The notes: a model not told the origin generated them from the sequence alone. 64,000 nucleotides of DNA from Methylohalomonas lacus (GCF_024808875.1 NZ_JANUCT010000013.1:25704-89703), one strand, 5' to 3'. Positions 9,027 to 18,921 are shown, numbered from the stretch's first letter. Made by a program: numbers and translations.

Positions 9027-10596
9027 ACTGCTCGAAAGCGGCCAGTTCCTCGATGCGTTGCCGGGTGTGGACGGACTGACGACCGTCGATTGTTTCGATA
9101 TCCAGGGCCTGGTTTGCGGTCAGCTGGCCGCGCCCGGCGAGCAGTGACAGTTCGTCATTGGTCCGGATACGGAAACCGTGTTGCAGCTCGCGGCGGTTGC
9201 GGAAACGCAATGCTACCGGCTGACAGTCGGTGCCCAGCAATTGTACGCCGATACGGTAGGTTGTCGCCGCCTCGATTCGCAGCCAGCGAATGATACCCAG
9301 GCGCCAGTAGGCACCCGCGTCCGTTTCCGTCAGGCGCAAGCCGAGCAGGTCGCCGACCCGGACGCTGTAGGCCGGTCGCTGTTGATGTTCGAGCGCGCAT
9401 CCGCCGGCGCTTTTATTGATGAGATCCCAGGTTTCCAGGGCAAAGTAATTGCCCGAGCGGTGCAGGTCGTCTCTGACGGCGTGGTCTTCGCTCTCGCCCT
9501 CGACATCGAGACCGTCGGCGCCGGCCGGTTCCGGTTTGCGTAACTGGCGGAGCAGATCGCTGCCGCCGTTCATGTGAATGTGGGTCGCCTGCAGGCCGCA
9601 GGTCAGCGCCAGTTTGCCGTTGGCCGGAGAGCGTGGGAAGCGGCGCTTCGGTGGCAGGTTCCAGGCGCGGACCATCTGCTCGACGAGCAATTGCCGATAG
9701 CTGTCGGATAATTTCAGATCCGCGGGTGTTTCCCCCTGGCGCAGACGCTCGCGTGCCTGTTGCGCGTTCAGGTACAGCGCACGGGCATCGAGCAGTCGAT
9801 GACCGGCATGCGCCTCGCTGGGATCGAAACGGTTGTAGGGTCGGGGTGGCAGGTCGCCATCCAGATCGACAACGAACAGGCCACCGGCGTTCTGGCCGTC
9901 GCGGTAAGGCTGCAGTTCGGCCCGTTCCAGCCAGCTGGCAAGCTGGTCATGGACTTCCCAGATGCCGCCGAACGGCAGATGCGGCGGATCGACCACCGCG
10001 GTCAGCAGCATGCTGCAATAGCTGTGGGCAATGGTTGTGGTGCGGCCACCGGCCAGCTTGATACCGTTATGCAGTAGCTCAAGCGATTCGGCAAAACGGT
10101 ACAGGCCATGCAGTTGCTGCCAGACGCCGGCCGGCGGCGGTGCGTACTGCAGGTACGAGAAGATCAGGGCCTGCGACAAATAGTCGATGCCTTGCTGCGT
10201 GGCCCGTAACGGTGGCTTGCTGCCCCAGACTGATTTCCTTTCCTGCGTGTCGTTGATAATGTGCTGGCTCATCAGCGCCAGGTCCGCGGCCAGCTGTTGC
10301 ATCGAATGCAACTGGCGCTGCATGTTTTCCATGCTACTGAGTGTGTGCTGGGCGCCGGTTCTGATCTGTGATTGCAGGTAATACTGGTAAGGTTGGTCGT
10401 AGAGGCCGAGCAATGCTTCGCGCGTGGCCGGTTTCAATGTCAGCTGGTTGGTTGCGGTGAGTGCCGCGTGCAACAGTTGCGTGGTGTGCTCGAAATCAGC
10501 AAATGGCAGAGTTTCAAGCCATTCCTCGACGTGCATCGGCCGGGACTCGATCAGGCCGTCCCTGCGTAATGGCAACCCGTCTTCTGTTGAAGCCAT
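9007..10596 (-). CDS. Large PilZ-type (c-di-GMP-binding) protein
   Basis: About 529 residues from the ATG at 10596. A GTG at 10638 would add 14 residues unlike the rest; neither start has a convincing ribosome binding site. Residues about 10-310 form a mainly helical region I do not recognise, with no signal peptide or membrane segment. The last 210 residues carry the two halves of a PilZ motif: RxxxR as RRFPR (332-336 counted from the GTG) and NxSxGG as NKSAGG (408-413), followed by the expected strands IIRWLRIE and YRIGVQLLG. The two half-motifs are about 70 residues apart, more than usual, because of an acidic insertion. I infer a cytoplasmic c-di-GMP effector; the partner is unknown. Confidence 0.65.
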   Translation of the reverse strand: MASTEDGLPLRRDGLIESRPMHVEEWLETLPFADFEHTTQLLHAALTATNQLTLKPATREALLGLYDQPYQYYLQSQIRTGAQHTLSSMENMQRQLHSMQQLAADLALMSQHIINDTQERKSVWGSKPPLRATQQGIDYLSQALIFSYLQYAPPPAGVWQQLHGLYRFAESLELLHNGIKLAGGRTTTIAHSYCSMLLTAVVDPPHLPFGGIWEVHDQLASWLERAELQPYRDGQNAGGLFVVDLDGDLPPRPYNRFDPSEAHAGHRLLDARALYLNAQQARERLRQGETPADLKLSDSYRQLLVEQMVRAWNLPPKRRFPRSPANGKLALTCGLQATHIHMNGGSDLLRQLRKPEPAGADGLDVEGESEDHAVRDDLHRSGNYFALETWDLINKSAGGCALEHQQRPAYSVRVGDLLGLRLTETDAGAYWRLGIIRWLRIEAATTYRIGVQLLGTDCQPVALRFRNRRELQHGFRIRTNDELSLLAGRGQLTANQALDIETIDGRQSVHTRQRIEELAAFEQFTAQPD

Positions 10597-10795
10597 GACA
10601 ATGGACCCGGGGCGTGTTGCAAATGCCGGGCAGTACACAGCCCCCCTGCCGTGTGTGCCGGCTGCTTGTCACAATGCGCCGTGGCGGCGATCGTTCAGGG
10701 CAACATCTGACGCTATGTTAACCTAGATCCACGGCAGAAAGACAACCATCCGGCGGACGGATACCATGCCGGACCAGCGATGAAGGAGGGAGGCA

Positions 10796-11104
10796 TTGAC
10801 GACGACGGAACATCAGGGCCTGCATTGTGAAGTCAGCGGCCGCGTGCAGGGTGTATCATTCCGCATGGCGGCCCAGGGTGAGGCGCAGCGGCTGGGTTTG
10901 ACCGGCTGGGTGCGCAACCTGCCCGACGGCCGGGTCGAGGTGCAGGCTTTCGGGCCGTCCGCCAGCCTCGATGAATTCCGCACCTGGCTGAAGCGCGGTC
11001 CGCCGCTGGCCAGCGTACTCAGACTCGACTGCGAGTCTATCGAATATGAAGCGTATCCTGACTTTCAGATACTGAGCACGCCCGCAACCAACACAAATGA
11101 ATAA
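10796..11104 (+). CDS. acyP: Acylphosphatase
   Basis: 102 residues. It hydrolyses the carboxyl-phosphate bond of acyl phosphates. The signature GRVQGVSFR (15-23) gives the phosphate-binding Arg23, and GWVRNLPDGRVEV (37-49) gives the catalytic Asn41. The start is a TTG at 10796 preceded by an unusually strong ribosome binding site (GGAGGGAGG, about 3 bases away); nearby ATGs are out of frame or run quickly into stops. The next gene follows 14 bases later. Confidence 0.92.
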   Translation: MTTTEHQGLHCEVSGRVQGVSFRMAAQGEAQRLGLTGWVRNLPDGRVEVQAFGPSASLDEFRTWLKRGPPLASVLRLDCESIEYEAYPDFQILSTPATNTNE

Positions 11105-11118
11105 CCGAGGTAGAACTT

Positions 11119-11490
11119 ATGAGCGATCCAACCGAACTGGCTGATTATGCCGCCATCCGCCAGTGCATACAGCATTACATCGACGGTGCCGTGTCCGCCC
11201 GCGGCGACGATATGAAACCGGCTTTTCATCCGGACGCGACGATTTTTGGTTACGTCGGCGAGGAGCTTTTTGCCGGGCCGATACAGCTGTTGTTCGACTG
11301 GAACGACAACAATGATCCGTCGCCGGATCTGCAGGCAGAGATCACGAAGATCGAGATTGCCGGCAGCATCGCCACGCTACGGCTGGAGCTGGACAACTGG
11401 CTGGGACATCGATTTACCGACATGTTCACATTGCTGAAAACCGATGGCCGTTGGCAGGTCATGAACAAGGTCTTTCACCTGCACGGTTGA
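11119..11490 (+). CDS. NTF2-like / lumazine-binding-like small protein
   Basis: 123 residues, a single alpha+beta-barrel domain of the SnoaL/NTF2 type: an N-terminal helix with YAAIRQCIQHYIDGAVSA (residues 10-27), the segment DMKPAFHPDATIFGYVG and a C-terminal strand pair ending WQVMNKVFHLHG. Such proteins include small isomerases, dehydratases and ligand-binding proteins; the putative lumazine-binding subgroup fits best. No catalytic residue can be named. A GAGGTAGAAC ribosome site precedes the ATG. Probably co-transcribed with acyP. Confidence 0.6.
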   Translation: MSDPTELADYAAIRQCIQHYIDGAVSARGDDMKPAFHPDATIFGYVGEELFAGPIQLLFDWNDNNDPSPDLQAEITKIEIAGSIATLRLELDNWLGHRFTDMFTLLKTDGRWQVMNKVFHLHG

Positions 11491-11494
11491 AATA

Positions 11495-11683
11495 AACCGC
11501 GAATGAACGCGAAGAACGCAAATAGGACAGAAGAATAGAATTACAGCCAGGCTATGAATCTGTCTTTACTGCACCTGACATGGGCGGGTTTCAGGGCAGA
11601 AAAAATATTCAGGGATACAGAGCCGAGCCACAGCTCTAGCACTCTTATTTTTTCATTTGCGTTTATTTGCGTTCATTCGCGGT
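11495..11683. repeat. MITE-like element with inverted ends between convergent genes
   Basis: The 204-base gap between the convergent NTF2-like gene and proS holds an imperfect inverted repeat of about 29 bases: 11495-11523 (AACCGCGAATGAACGCGAAG type) and 11655-11683 (its near complement, CGTTCATTCGCGGT type). The interior is AT-rich and non-coding. The size (189 bases) and inverted ends suggest a small non-autonomous element; it may also act as a two-way transcription barrier. Confidence 0.55.
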
Positions 11684-11694
11684 CCTCATTCAAT

Positions 11695-13407
11695 TCAGAC
11701 AGAAGCCAGTTGTGCCCTGATGAAGTCCACGGCGCCTTCAAGCGGTATGTTCTGATTTTCACTGTCGGGGCGGGCCCGGTATTCCAGCTGGCCGGCGTCC
11801 AGGCCCTTTTCACTGAAGACGATCCGGTGCGGGATGCCGATCAGCTCCATGTCGGCAAACATCACGCCCGGGCGTTCGCGGCGATCGTCGAGCAGCACGT
11901 CGATGCCGGCGGCGCGCAGCTCGGCGTACAGCTTCTCCACCGCATCACGCAGGCGTTGTGACTTGTGCATGTTGATCGGCAACAGCGCCAGTTCGAACGG
12001 CGCGATCGCGGCCGGCCAGATGATGCCGCGGTCATCGTGGTTCTGTTCGATCGCGGCGGCGACCACGCGCGAGACGCCGATGCCGTAGCAGCCCATAGTC
12101 AGGGTTTGCGCCGTGCCATTTTCATCCAGGCAAGTGGCCTTCATCGCCGAACTGTACTTGGTGCCAAGCTGGAAGATGTGACCGACCTCGATGCCGCGGC
12201 GAATAACCAGCGTACCCTGACCGTCAGGGCTCGGGTCGCCGGCGACGACGTTGCGCAGGTCAGCGACCTCGGGCAGCTCGGCGTCGCGGCCCCAGTTGAT
12301 ACCGAAATAGTGCTTCGCCTCGATATTGGCACCGGCACCGAAGTCGCTCATGGCCGCGACGCTGTGGTCGACCACGCAGGGGATCGGCAGATTAACCGGC
12401 CCCAGCGAGCCCGGGCCGGCACCGATGGCGGCGCGGATCTCGGCTTCGCCGGCGAACTCGAACGGCTCGGCGACCTGCGCCAGCCGGGCCGCCTTGACGG
12501 CGTTAAGCTCGTGGTCGCCGCGCACCAGCAGCGCCAGCAGGCCACCGTCGGCGGCCTTGACGATGAGGGTCTTGACGGTCTTCTCGATCGGCAGGCCGTG
12601 CTGCTCGACCAGATCGGCAATGGTTTTCGCCTCCGGCGTGTCGATCAGGCGCAGTTCCTCGGTCGCTGCGGCGGGCTCGCCGGCCGGCGGCGCGGCTTCG
12701 GCCAGCTCGACGTTGGCGGCGTAGTCGCTCGCGTCGCTGAAGGCGATGGCGTCCTCGCCGGATTCGGCCAGGACGTGGAATTCGTGCGAGGCATTGCCGC
12801 CGATGGCGCCGGTGTCGGCAATGACGGCGCGGAATTCCAGCCCCAGGCGCTCGAAGATGCGGGTGTAGGTGGTGTGCATCTGCTGGTAGGTTTCGCGCAG
12901 CGAGGCCTCGTCCAGGTGAAACGAGTAGGCGTCCTTCATGAGAAATTCGCGCGCGCGCATGATGCCGAAGCGCGGCCGGATCTCGTCACGGAACTTGGTC
13001 TGGATCTGGTAGAAGTTGGCCGGCAGCTGCTTGTAGCTGCGGATCTCGCGCCGAATCAGGTCCGTGATCACCTCTTCATGGGTGGGACCCAGGCAGAAAT
13101 CGCGCTCGTGGCGGTCGCGGATGCGCAGCAGTTCCGGACCGTAGTGGTCCCAGCGGCCGGACTCGGCCCACAATTCGGCCGGCTGGACGCCCGGCATCAG
13201 CAGTTCCTGGGCACCGGCGGCGTCCATTTCCGCGCGCACGATGGCTTCGACCTTGCGCAGCACACGCAGGCCCAGCGGCAGCCAGCTGTAGATGCCGGCG
13301 GCGGACTTGCGGATCATGCCGGCCTTGAGCATCAACTGGTGGGAAATGATCTCGGCGTCGGCCGGGGCCTCACGCAGGGTACTGAGCAGGTAGTTCGTGG
13401 TGCGCAT
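11695..13407 (-). CDS. proS: Prolyl-tRNA synthetase
   Basis: 570 residues (E. coli 572), so the bacterial form with the inserted editing domain. It charges tRNA-Pro and edits mis-charged Ala-tRNA-Pro. It starts [30 protein letters not shown] (in parts) as is typical. Class II motif 2 lies around residues 136-168 ([20 protein letters not shown]); the YbaK-like editing insertion spans about 225-380 ([16 protein letters not shown], then [18 protein letters not shown]); motif 3 is near 437 ([18 protein letters not shown]); the anticodon-binding domain follows. Divergent from ilvB. Confidence 0.97.
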   Translation of the reverse strand: MRTTNYLLSTLREAPADAEIISHQLMLKAGMIRKSAAGIYSWLPLGLRVLRKVEAIVRAEMDAAGAQELLMPGVQPAELWAESGRWDHYGPELLRIRDRHERDFCLGPTHEEVITDLIRREIRSYKQLPANFYQIQTKFRDEIRPRFGIMRAREFLMKDAYSFHLDEASLRETYQQMHTTYTRIFERLGLEFRAVIADTGAIGGNASHEFHVLAESGEDAIAFSDASDYAANVELAEAAPPAGEPAAATEELRLIDTPEAKTIADLVEQHGLPIEKTVKTLIVKAADGGLLALLVRGDHELNAVKAARLAQVAEPFEFAGEAEIRAAIGAGPGSLGPVNLPIPCVVDHSVAAMSDFGAGANIEAKHYFGINWGRDAELPEVADLRNVVAGDPSPDGQGTLVIRRGIEVGHIFQLGTKYSSAMKATCLDENGTAQTLTMGCYGIGVSRVVAAAIEQNHDDRGIIWPAAIAPFELALLPINMHKSQRLRDAVEKLYAELRAAGIDVLLDDRRERPGVMFADMELIGIPHRIVFSEKGLDAGQLEYRARPDSENQNIPLEGAVDFIRAQLASV

Positions 13408-13612
13408 GGCTGGTTATTGTTCCTGTTGGGTTGCTGCGCTCGCCGGCGGGCGAGCGCGCCATTATTCCACCGCCCGGCGGCGCTTTAAAGTCCGGCGTGC
13501 TTGACCGGTTGTGGCAATCACAGTACTGTTAATGGTTTCCCCACGGCCCTACCCGGGCCCGGCCGGGAACTGACTATCACTATAACCAAACATGTTTTAG
13601 CTGAGGCAGGTC

Positions 13613-15361
13613 ATGACAGAGCCATCCCAAAAGGAAAAGCTGCGCGGCGCAGAGATCTTCGTGCGTGCGCTCAAAGATGAGGGCGTCGAGCACGTTTTCG
13701 GTTACCCCGGCGGCGCCGTTCTCCATATCTACGACGAACTGTTCAAGCAGGACGCGGTGGAACACATCCTCGTCCGCCACGAGCAGGGCGCGACCCACGC
13801 CGCCGACGGCTACGCGCGCGCGACCGGCAAGCCGGGCGTCGTGCTGGTAACCTCCGGGCCCGGCGTGACCAATACCGTGACCGGTATCGCCACCGCCTAC
13901 ATGGATTCCATCCCGCTGGTGGTGTTCAGCGGCCAGGTGCCGACCGCCCTGATCGGCAACGACGCCTTTCAGGAAGTCGACGCCATCGGCATCACGCGCC
14001 CGTGCGTGAAACACAATTTCCTCGTCCGTGACGTCAAGGACCTTGCCAGCACGATCAAGAAGGCATTCCACGTCGCCATGAGCGGCCGGCCGGGACCGGT
14101 GCTGGTCGATATCCCCAAGGACGTCACCGCCGACGTCTGCGAATACGACTATCCCGAGTCGATCGAGCTGCGCTCCTACAAGCCGGTGACGCGCGGCCAC
14201 CCGGGCCAGATCCGCAAGGCGGCCGACCTCATCCTGGCGGCGAAAAAGCCGATGATCTACGCCGGCGGCGGCGTCATCCTGTCGAATGCCCATCAGGAAC
14301 TGACCGAGATGACGCAACGGCTGGGTTACCCGATCACCAATACGCTGATGGGTCTGGGCGCCTACCCGGCGACCGACAAGCAGTTCGTCGGCATGCTCGG
14401 CATGCACGGCACTTATGAGGCCAACATGGCCATGCATCACTGCGACGTGCTGGTCGCTATCGGTGCGCGTTTCGACGATCGTGTTACCGGCGACCTGGAG
14501 AAGTTCTGTCCGGAAGCCAAGATCGTGCATATCGACATCGACCCGGCGTCGATCTCCAAGAACGTGCCGGTGGATGTGCCTATCGTCGGTGACGTCAAGA
14601 GTGTGCTCGGTGACCTGACCGAGTTGCTGAAAGAGGACGCACGGCAGCCGGATGCGGCGGCACTGGCCGACTGGTGGCAGCAGATCGCCGACTGGCAGAA
14701 GCTCGATTGCCTGCGCTACAACCGCAACAGCGACATCATCAAGCCGCAGTATGTGGTGGAGAAACTCTGGGAAGTCACTGGCGGCGATGCCTATGTGACC
14801 TCCGACGTCGGCCAGCATCAGATGTGGGCGGCACAGTACTACAAGTTCGACAAGCCGCGGCGCTGGATCAACTCCGGTGGCCTCGGCACGATGGGTTTCG
14901 GCGTGCCGGCGGCGATGGGCGTGAAACTCGCCTTCCGTGACGAGGAGGTGGTGTGCATCAGCGGCGAGGCCAGCCTGGTGATGTGTCTCCAGGAGCTGTC
15001 GACCTGCCTGCAGTACGACCTGCCGATCAAGATTGTCAGCCTGAATAACCGCTACATGGGCATGGTGCGGCAGTGGCAGGAATTCTTCTACGCCGGCCGC
15101 TACTCGCATTCATACATGGACGCGATCCCGGACTTCGTCAAGCTGGCCGAGGCCTACGGCCACGTCGGCATGCGTATTGAAAAGAGCGTTGATGTCGAGA
15201 CGTCGCTGAAGGAAGCACTGGCGATGAAGGACCGGCTGGTGCTGATGGACTTCATCACCGATCAGACCGAGAACGTCTATCCGATGATTGCCGCGGGCAA
15301 GGGACAGAACGAAATGCACCTTTCACCCGAGCAGAGCTCGACCGACCGGGAACTCGCCTGA
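13613..15361 (+). CDS. ilvB: Acetolactate synthase large subunit
   Basis: 582 residues. It condenses two pyruvates to 2-acetolactate (or pyruvate with 2-ketobutyrate) using ThDP, FAD and Mg2+, the first shared step of valine, leucine and isoleucine synthesis. The catalytic Glu57 is in RHEQGATHAADGYARATG; the FAD and herbicide-site region SGQVPTALIGNDAFQEVD is present. The ThDP/Mg2+ motif reads GEASL at 451-455 and NN at 478-479, so the usual GDG is GEA; the spacing is normal. Glu can still bind Mg2+ and the rest is intact, so the enzyme is probably active. Closest in style to the IlvI/IlvB type that is followed by a small IlvH subunit; that gene starts one base after this stop. Confidence 0.95.
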   Translation: MTEPSQKEKLRGAEIFVRALKDEGVEHVFGYPGGAVLHIYDELFKQDAVEHILVRHEQGATHAADGYARATGKPGVVLVTSGPGVTNTVTGIATAYMDSIPLVVFSGQVPTALIGNDAFQEVDAIGITRPCVKHNFLVRDVKDLASTIKKAFHVAMSGRPGPVLVDIPKDVTADVCEYDYPESIELRSYKPVTRGHPGQIRKAADLILAAKKPMIYAGGGVILSNAHQELTEMTQRLGYPITNTLMGLGAYPATDKQFVGMLGMHGTYEANMAMHHCDVLVAIGARFDDRVTGDLEKFCPEAKIVHIDIDPASISKNVPVDVPIVGDVKSVLGDLTELLKEDARQPDAAALADWWQQIADWQKLDCLRYNRNSDIIKPQYVVEKLWEVTGGDAYVTSDVGQHQMWAAQYYKFDKPRRWINSGGLGTMGFGVPAAMGVKLAFRDEEVVCISGEASLVMCLQELSTCLQYDLPIKIVSLNNRYMGMVRQWQEFFYAGRYSHSYMDAIPDFVKLAEAYGHVGMRIEKSVDVETSLKEALAMKDRLVLMDFITDQTENVYPMIAAGKGQNEMHLSPEQSSTDRELA

Positions 15362-15362
15362 C

Positions 15363-15854
15363 ATGCGCCACATACTCTCCCTGCTTCTGGAAAATGAAGC
15401 CGGTGCGCTGTCGCGCGTGTCCGGACTGTTCTCCGCCCGTGCCTTCAACATCGAATCGCTGACCGTCGCGCCGACCGAAGATCCGAGCATCTCGCGCATG
15501 ACGCTGGTAACCGGCGGTTCGGAAGAGGTCATGGAACAGATCATCAAGCAGATCAACAAGCTCGTCGACGTCATCAAGGTCGTCGACCTGAGCGAAGCGC
15601 GGCATATCGAGCGTGAACTGATGCTGATCAAGACCCAGGCCAAGGGCGCGGCGCGCGAGGAAGTCAAACGTCTGGTCGACATCTTCCGCGGCCGCATCAT
15701 CGACGTGACCGAAAACAGCTACACGATCGAGCTGACCGGTCCCGGCGACAAGCTCAACGCGTTCCTGGAAGCGCTCGATCGGCGCATGATTCTCGAGGTC
15801 GTGCGTTCGGGGGTGTCCGGCATCGCACGCGGCGACCGGGCGATTGGCATTTAA
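15363..15854 (+). CDS. ilvH: Acetolactate synthase small (regulatory) subunit
   Basis: 163 residues, the same length as E. coli IlvH. It binds the large subunit, raises its activity and mediates valine feedback inhibition. The N-terminal ACT domain starts MRHILSLLLENEAGALSRV and continues GLFSARAFNIESLTV; the C-terminal half contains RHIERELMLIKT and FRGRIIDVTENSY, the usual IlvH signatures. The ATG at 15363 lies one base after the ilvB stop, which implies translational coupling. Confidence 0.96.
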   Translation: MRHILSLLLENEAGALSRVSGLFSARAFNIESLTVAPTEDPSISRMTLVTGGSEEVMEQIIKQINKLVDVIKVVDLSEARHIERELMLIKTQAKGAAREEVKRLVDIFRGRIIDVTENSYTIELTGPGDKLNAFLEALDRRMILEVVRSGVSGIARGDRAIGI

Positions 15855-15877
15855 TTGTGTGAATGGTGAGTTGATTG

Positions 15878-15930
15878 TTCGCGGCGCGAGCTTGTCGCGG
15901 TATGCCGTAAACCGGGATCGCCGCTCCTAC
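15878..15930. repeat. Degenerate reversed C-type REP between ilvH and ilvC
   Basis: The 130-base gap holds TTCGCGGCGCGAG at 15879 and GATCGCCGCTCCTAC at 15917-15930, the two parts of a reversed C unit with an insertion. A heptamer-like tract, TTACCAGTCACTAATCAACC, follows at 15945-15964. Weak copy of the family at 2114-2547. Confidence 0.5.
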
Positions 15931-15972
15931 CTATTCGCTATTTACCAGTCACTAATCAACCATTAGAAGTGA

Positions 15973-17007
<1,035 letters not shown>

Positions 17008-17058
17008 GCTGGCAGCTGGCTGTCCAATTTGGTAGCCGTACCAGCAGTAACGCGAAAG

Positions 17059-17093
17059 CGCCCGCTCATGGTTGAGCGGGCGTTCACTTTTTA
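17059..17093 (+). terminator. Rho-independent terminator after ilvC
   Basis: Perfect 10-base stem CGCCCGCTCA (17059-17068) / TGAGCGGGCG (17073-17082), loop TGGT, followed by TTCACTTTTTAT. It closes the ilvBHC operon and separates it from the decarboxylase-like gene. Confidence 0.9.
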
Positions 17094-17139
17094 TAGGGAT
17101 CGCTGACACTGAACGCTGAAGAGCAGGCGGCGGTAAAAT

Positions 17140-17817
17140 ATGCCCAGTAACAGTTATCCAATCATTGCCCGCGAGGGCTGGTTCTACGTTGTCCTGATTG
17201 CAGCCGTGGCACTGCTGGTCAAGATTTATGTCAGTCTGGCCGCCGGCATCGGTCTGCTCGCGCTATTGGCCATACTGCTGGTGCTGTTACGCGATCCGCC
17301 GCGCTCGGTACCGTCGGTTCCCTCGGGCCTCGTCAGTCCCGTGCATGGCCATGTCGTCGACGTTAACCATGTTACCGACATCTGGCTGAAACGCCCGTCA
17401 ACGCATATTCGCCTGCGCATGTCACCGCTCGATATCTATTCGTTACGCTGTCCGATCGAGGGCCGGGTGATGGACCAGAAGTCGGGCCGTGATCACGATA
17501 ACCCGCACATTCGCCAGTATGCCTTCTGGCTGCGTACCGACGAGGGTGACGATGTGGTCGTGTCGATCCGCATGGGCTGGCTGCCGAAACGCGCCCGCCT
17601 GTACGTGCAGTCCGGCGAACGTCTGGGCCAGGGCCAGCGCTGCGGTTATATCTATTTCGGCGGCGAGGTTGACCTCTGGTTGCCGGAACACGTGCGCCTC
17701 GACATTGAAAACGGCCAGCCGGTGGTTGCCGGTTCCATGCTGCTGGGCAAGTTGGTGCATCGCCACGGCGCCAGCATTACCGATGTCGACACCGTGCCCG
17801 CCGCCCGCGCTTCCTGA
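17140..17817 (+). CDS. Phosphatidylserine decarboxylase-fold protein lacking catalytic residues
   Basis: 225 residues with two N-terminal hydrophobic stretches (15-32, 34-50), then a short-form Psd domain. Active short Psd proteins have SPADG, SPLDxH and an FGS site that cleaves itself to make the pyruvoyl group. Here the positions read SPVHG (66-70), SPLDIY (95-100) and FGG (173-175, in YIYFGGEVDLWLP). So the Asp, the His and the pyruvoyl-forming Ser are all changed, although the surrounding framework, including RDPPR at 51-55 and the C-terminal GQPVVAGSMLLGKL, is kept. I infer a pseudoenzyme: membrane-anchored, unable to self-process, perhaps a lipid-binding or regulatory partner of PssA, whose gene comes next. 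The fold assignment is good, the function unknown. Confidence 0.7.
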   Translation: MPSNSYPIIAREGWFYVVLIAAVALLVKIYVSLAAGIGLLALLAILLVLLRDPPRSVPSVPSGLVSPVHGHVVDVNHVTDIWLKRPSTHIRLRMSPLDIYSLRCPIEGRVMDQKSGRDHDNPHIRQYAFWLRTDEGDDVVVSIRMGWLPKRARLYVQSGERLGQGQRCGYIYFGGEVDLWLPEHVRLDIENGQPVVAGSMLLGKLVHRHGASITDVDTVPAARAS

Positions 17818-17833
17818 GCCACAGGGTTATTAG

Positions 17834-18056
17834 TGATTGGTGGTTGGCGACGCCCGGTCTCTGCGGGAGCGGATTAAAATCTGCGAACCTTCCAACGCTT
17901 GTATCGCCGATTATAATCGGCTCCCACAGTAGAATGATTTTAGGATCGTAGGAGCGGCGACCCCGCCGCGAACAGCGCTGGTTAAAGGGCCATTGAATTT
18001 TAATTTTCCCTTGACGCCGAAACAGGGTCGATCACGCTATTTTGTCACCAGTCACC
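17834..18056. repeat. Mosaic repeat element: heptamers, REPs A-B-C and tail unit E
   Basis: The 312-base gap before pssA. It opens with GTGATTGGTGGTTGG (17834-17848), then REP A (17863-17887), B (17905-17927) and C (17948-17972), then a tail unit E (about 17976-18051, with CCTTGACGCCGAAACAG and CACGCTATTTTG), and closes with the inverted heptamers GTCACCAGTCACC (18044-18056). This is the cleanest complete copy of the element. The remaining bases to 18129 show no gene. Confidence 0.75.
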
Positions 18057-18129
18057 GCCGGCAGCATTTGCAAGTTCACCGGCAGCACGCGAGAATTGAT
18101 TCCCCATTTTCCCAGGCTAATCTGAAGCG

Positions 18130-18921
18130 ATGTCCTACCGAATGAACCGTGGCCGCGGTATCTACCTGCTGCCCAACCTGTTTACCACCGGTGCCCTGTT
18201 CGCCGGTTTCTACGCGATCGTCGCGGCCAGCGGCCAGTACTTCGAGGCGGCCGCCGTGGCCATTTTTGTCGCCATCGTGCTTGACGGCATGGACGGGCGC
18301 ATCGCCCGCATGACCAATACCGAGAGCGAGTTTGGTGCCCAGTACGACAGTCTCTCGGACATGGTGTCGTTCGGCCTGAGCCCGGCGCTGGTGATGTATG
18401 CCTGGTCGCTGGGTGATATGGGCAAGGCCGGCTGGCTGGCGGCATTTATTTACGCCGCTGCCGCCGCACTGCGGCTGGCGCGCTTCAATACCCAGGTCGG
18501 CAGTGCCGACAAGCGCTATTTCCAGGGCCTGCCGTCGCCGGCGGCGGCCGGTCTGATTGCCGGCCTGGTCTGGCTCGGCAGTCGCTACCAGATCAATACC
18601 TTCTTCCTGACCCAGGGATTCACGCTGTTTCTGACGGTTGCCGCCGGCGTACTCATGGTCAGCAACGTGCGCTACAACAGCTTCAAGGAGCTGGATCTGC
18701 GCGGCAAGGTGCCGTTCATGACGATCCTCGTCATCGTACTGGTGTTCGTCTTCATCTCGCTCGAGCCGCCGCTGGTGCTGTTCGGTATGCTGCTGCTGTA
18801 TGCCGCGTCCGGTCCGGTGCTGACGCTGATGACCCTGCGCCAGCACCGCGCCCGCCGTACCGGTGCGGCGGGCGGCTCGCAACCCCGCGAACAAGTGCCC
18901 GATGAGGACCGGGACGCCTAG
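18130..18921 (+). CDS. pssA: CDP-diacylglycerol--serine O-phosphatidyltransferase
   Basis: 263 residues, the integral-membrane type II phosphatidylserine synthase, making phosphatidylserine from CDP-diacylglycerol and serine. The CDP-alcohol phosphotransferase motif is complete: D52, DGxxAR at 55-60, G69, D73 and D77 (in AQYDSLSDMVSFGLSP). Seven or so membrane segments follow, ending in a hydrophilic tail after residue 238. The reading frame also allows a start at Met5. It follows the Psd-like gene in the same direction, but with a repeat element between them. Confidence 0.95.
   Translation: MSYRMNRGRGIYLLPNLFTTGALFAGFYAIVAASGQYFEAAAVAIFVAIVLDGMDGRIARMTNTESEFGAQYDSLSDMVSFGLSPALVMYAWSLGDMGKAGWLAAFIYAAAAALRLARFNTQVGSADKRYFQGLPSPAAAGLIAGLVWLGSRYQINTFFLTQGFTLFLTVAAGVLMVSNVRYNSFKELDLRGKVPFMTILVIVLVFVFISLEPPLVLFGMLLLYAASGPVLTLMTLRQHRARRTGAAGGSQPREQVPDEDRDA

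Noticed and set aside
11965..13488. 507-codon open frame opposite proS
   Set aside because: It lies antisense to an intact prolyl-tRNA synthetase gene and its product has no family signature; long antisense frames are expected in GC-rich genes.
13532..13573. 13-residue open frame upstream of ilvB as a possible attenuator leader
   Set aside because: It has one Val and no Leu or Ile codons, so it does not look like a branched-chain amino acid leader.
13580..15109. 509-codon open frame opposite ilvB
   Set aside because: Antisense shadow of acetolactate synthase; its His/Val/Asp-rich product is typical of such shadows.
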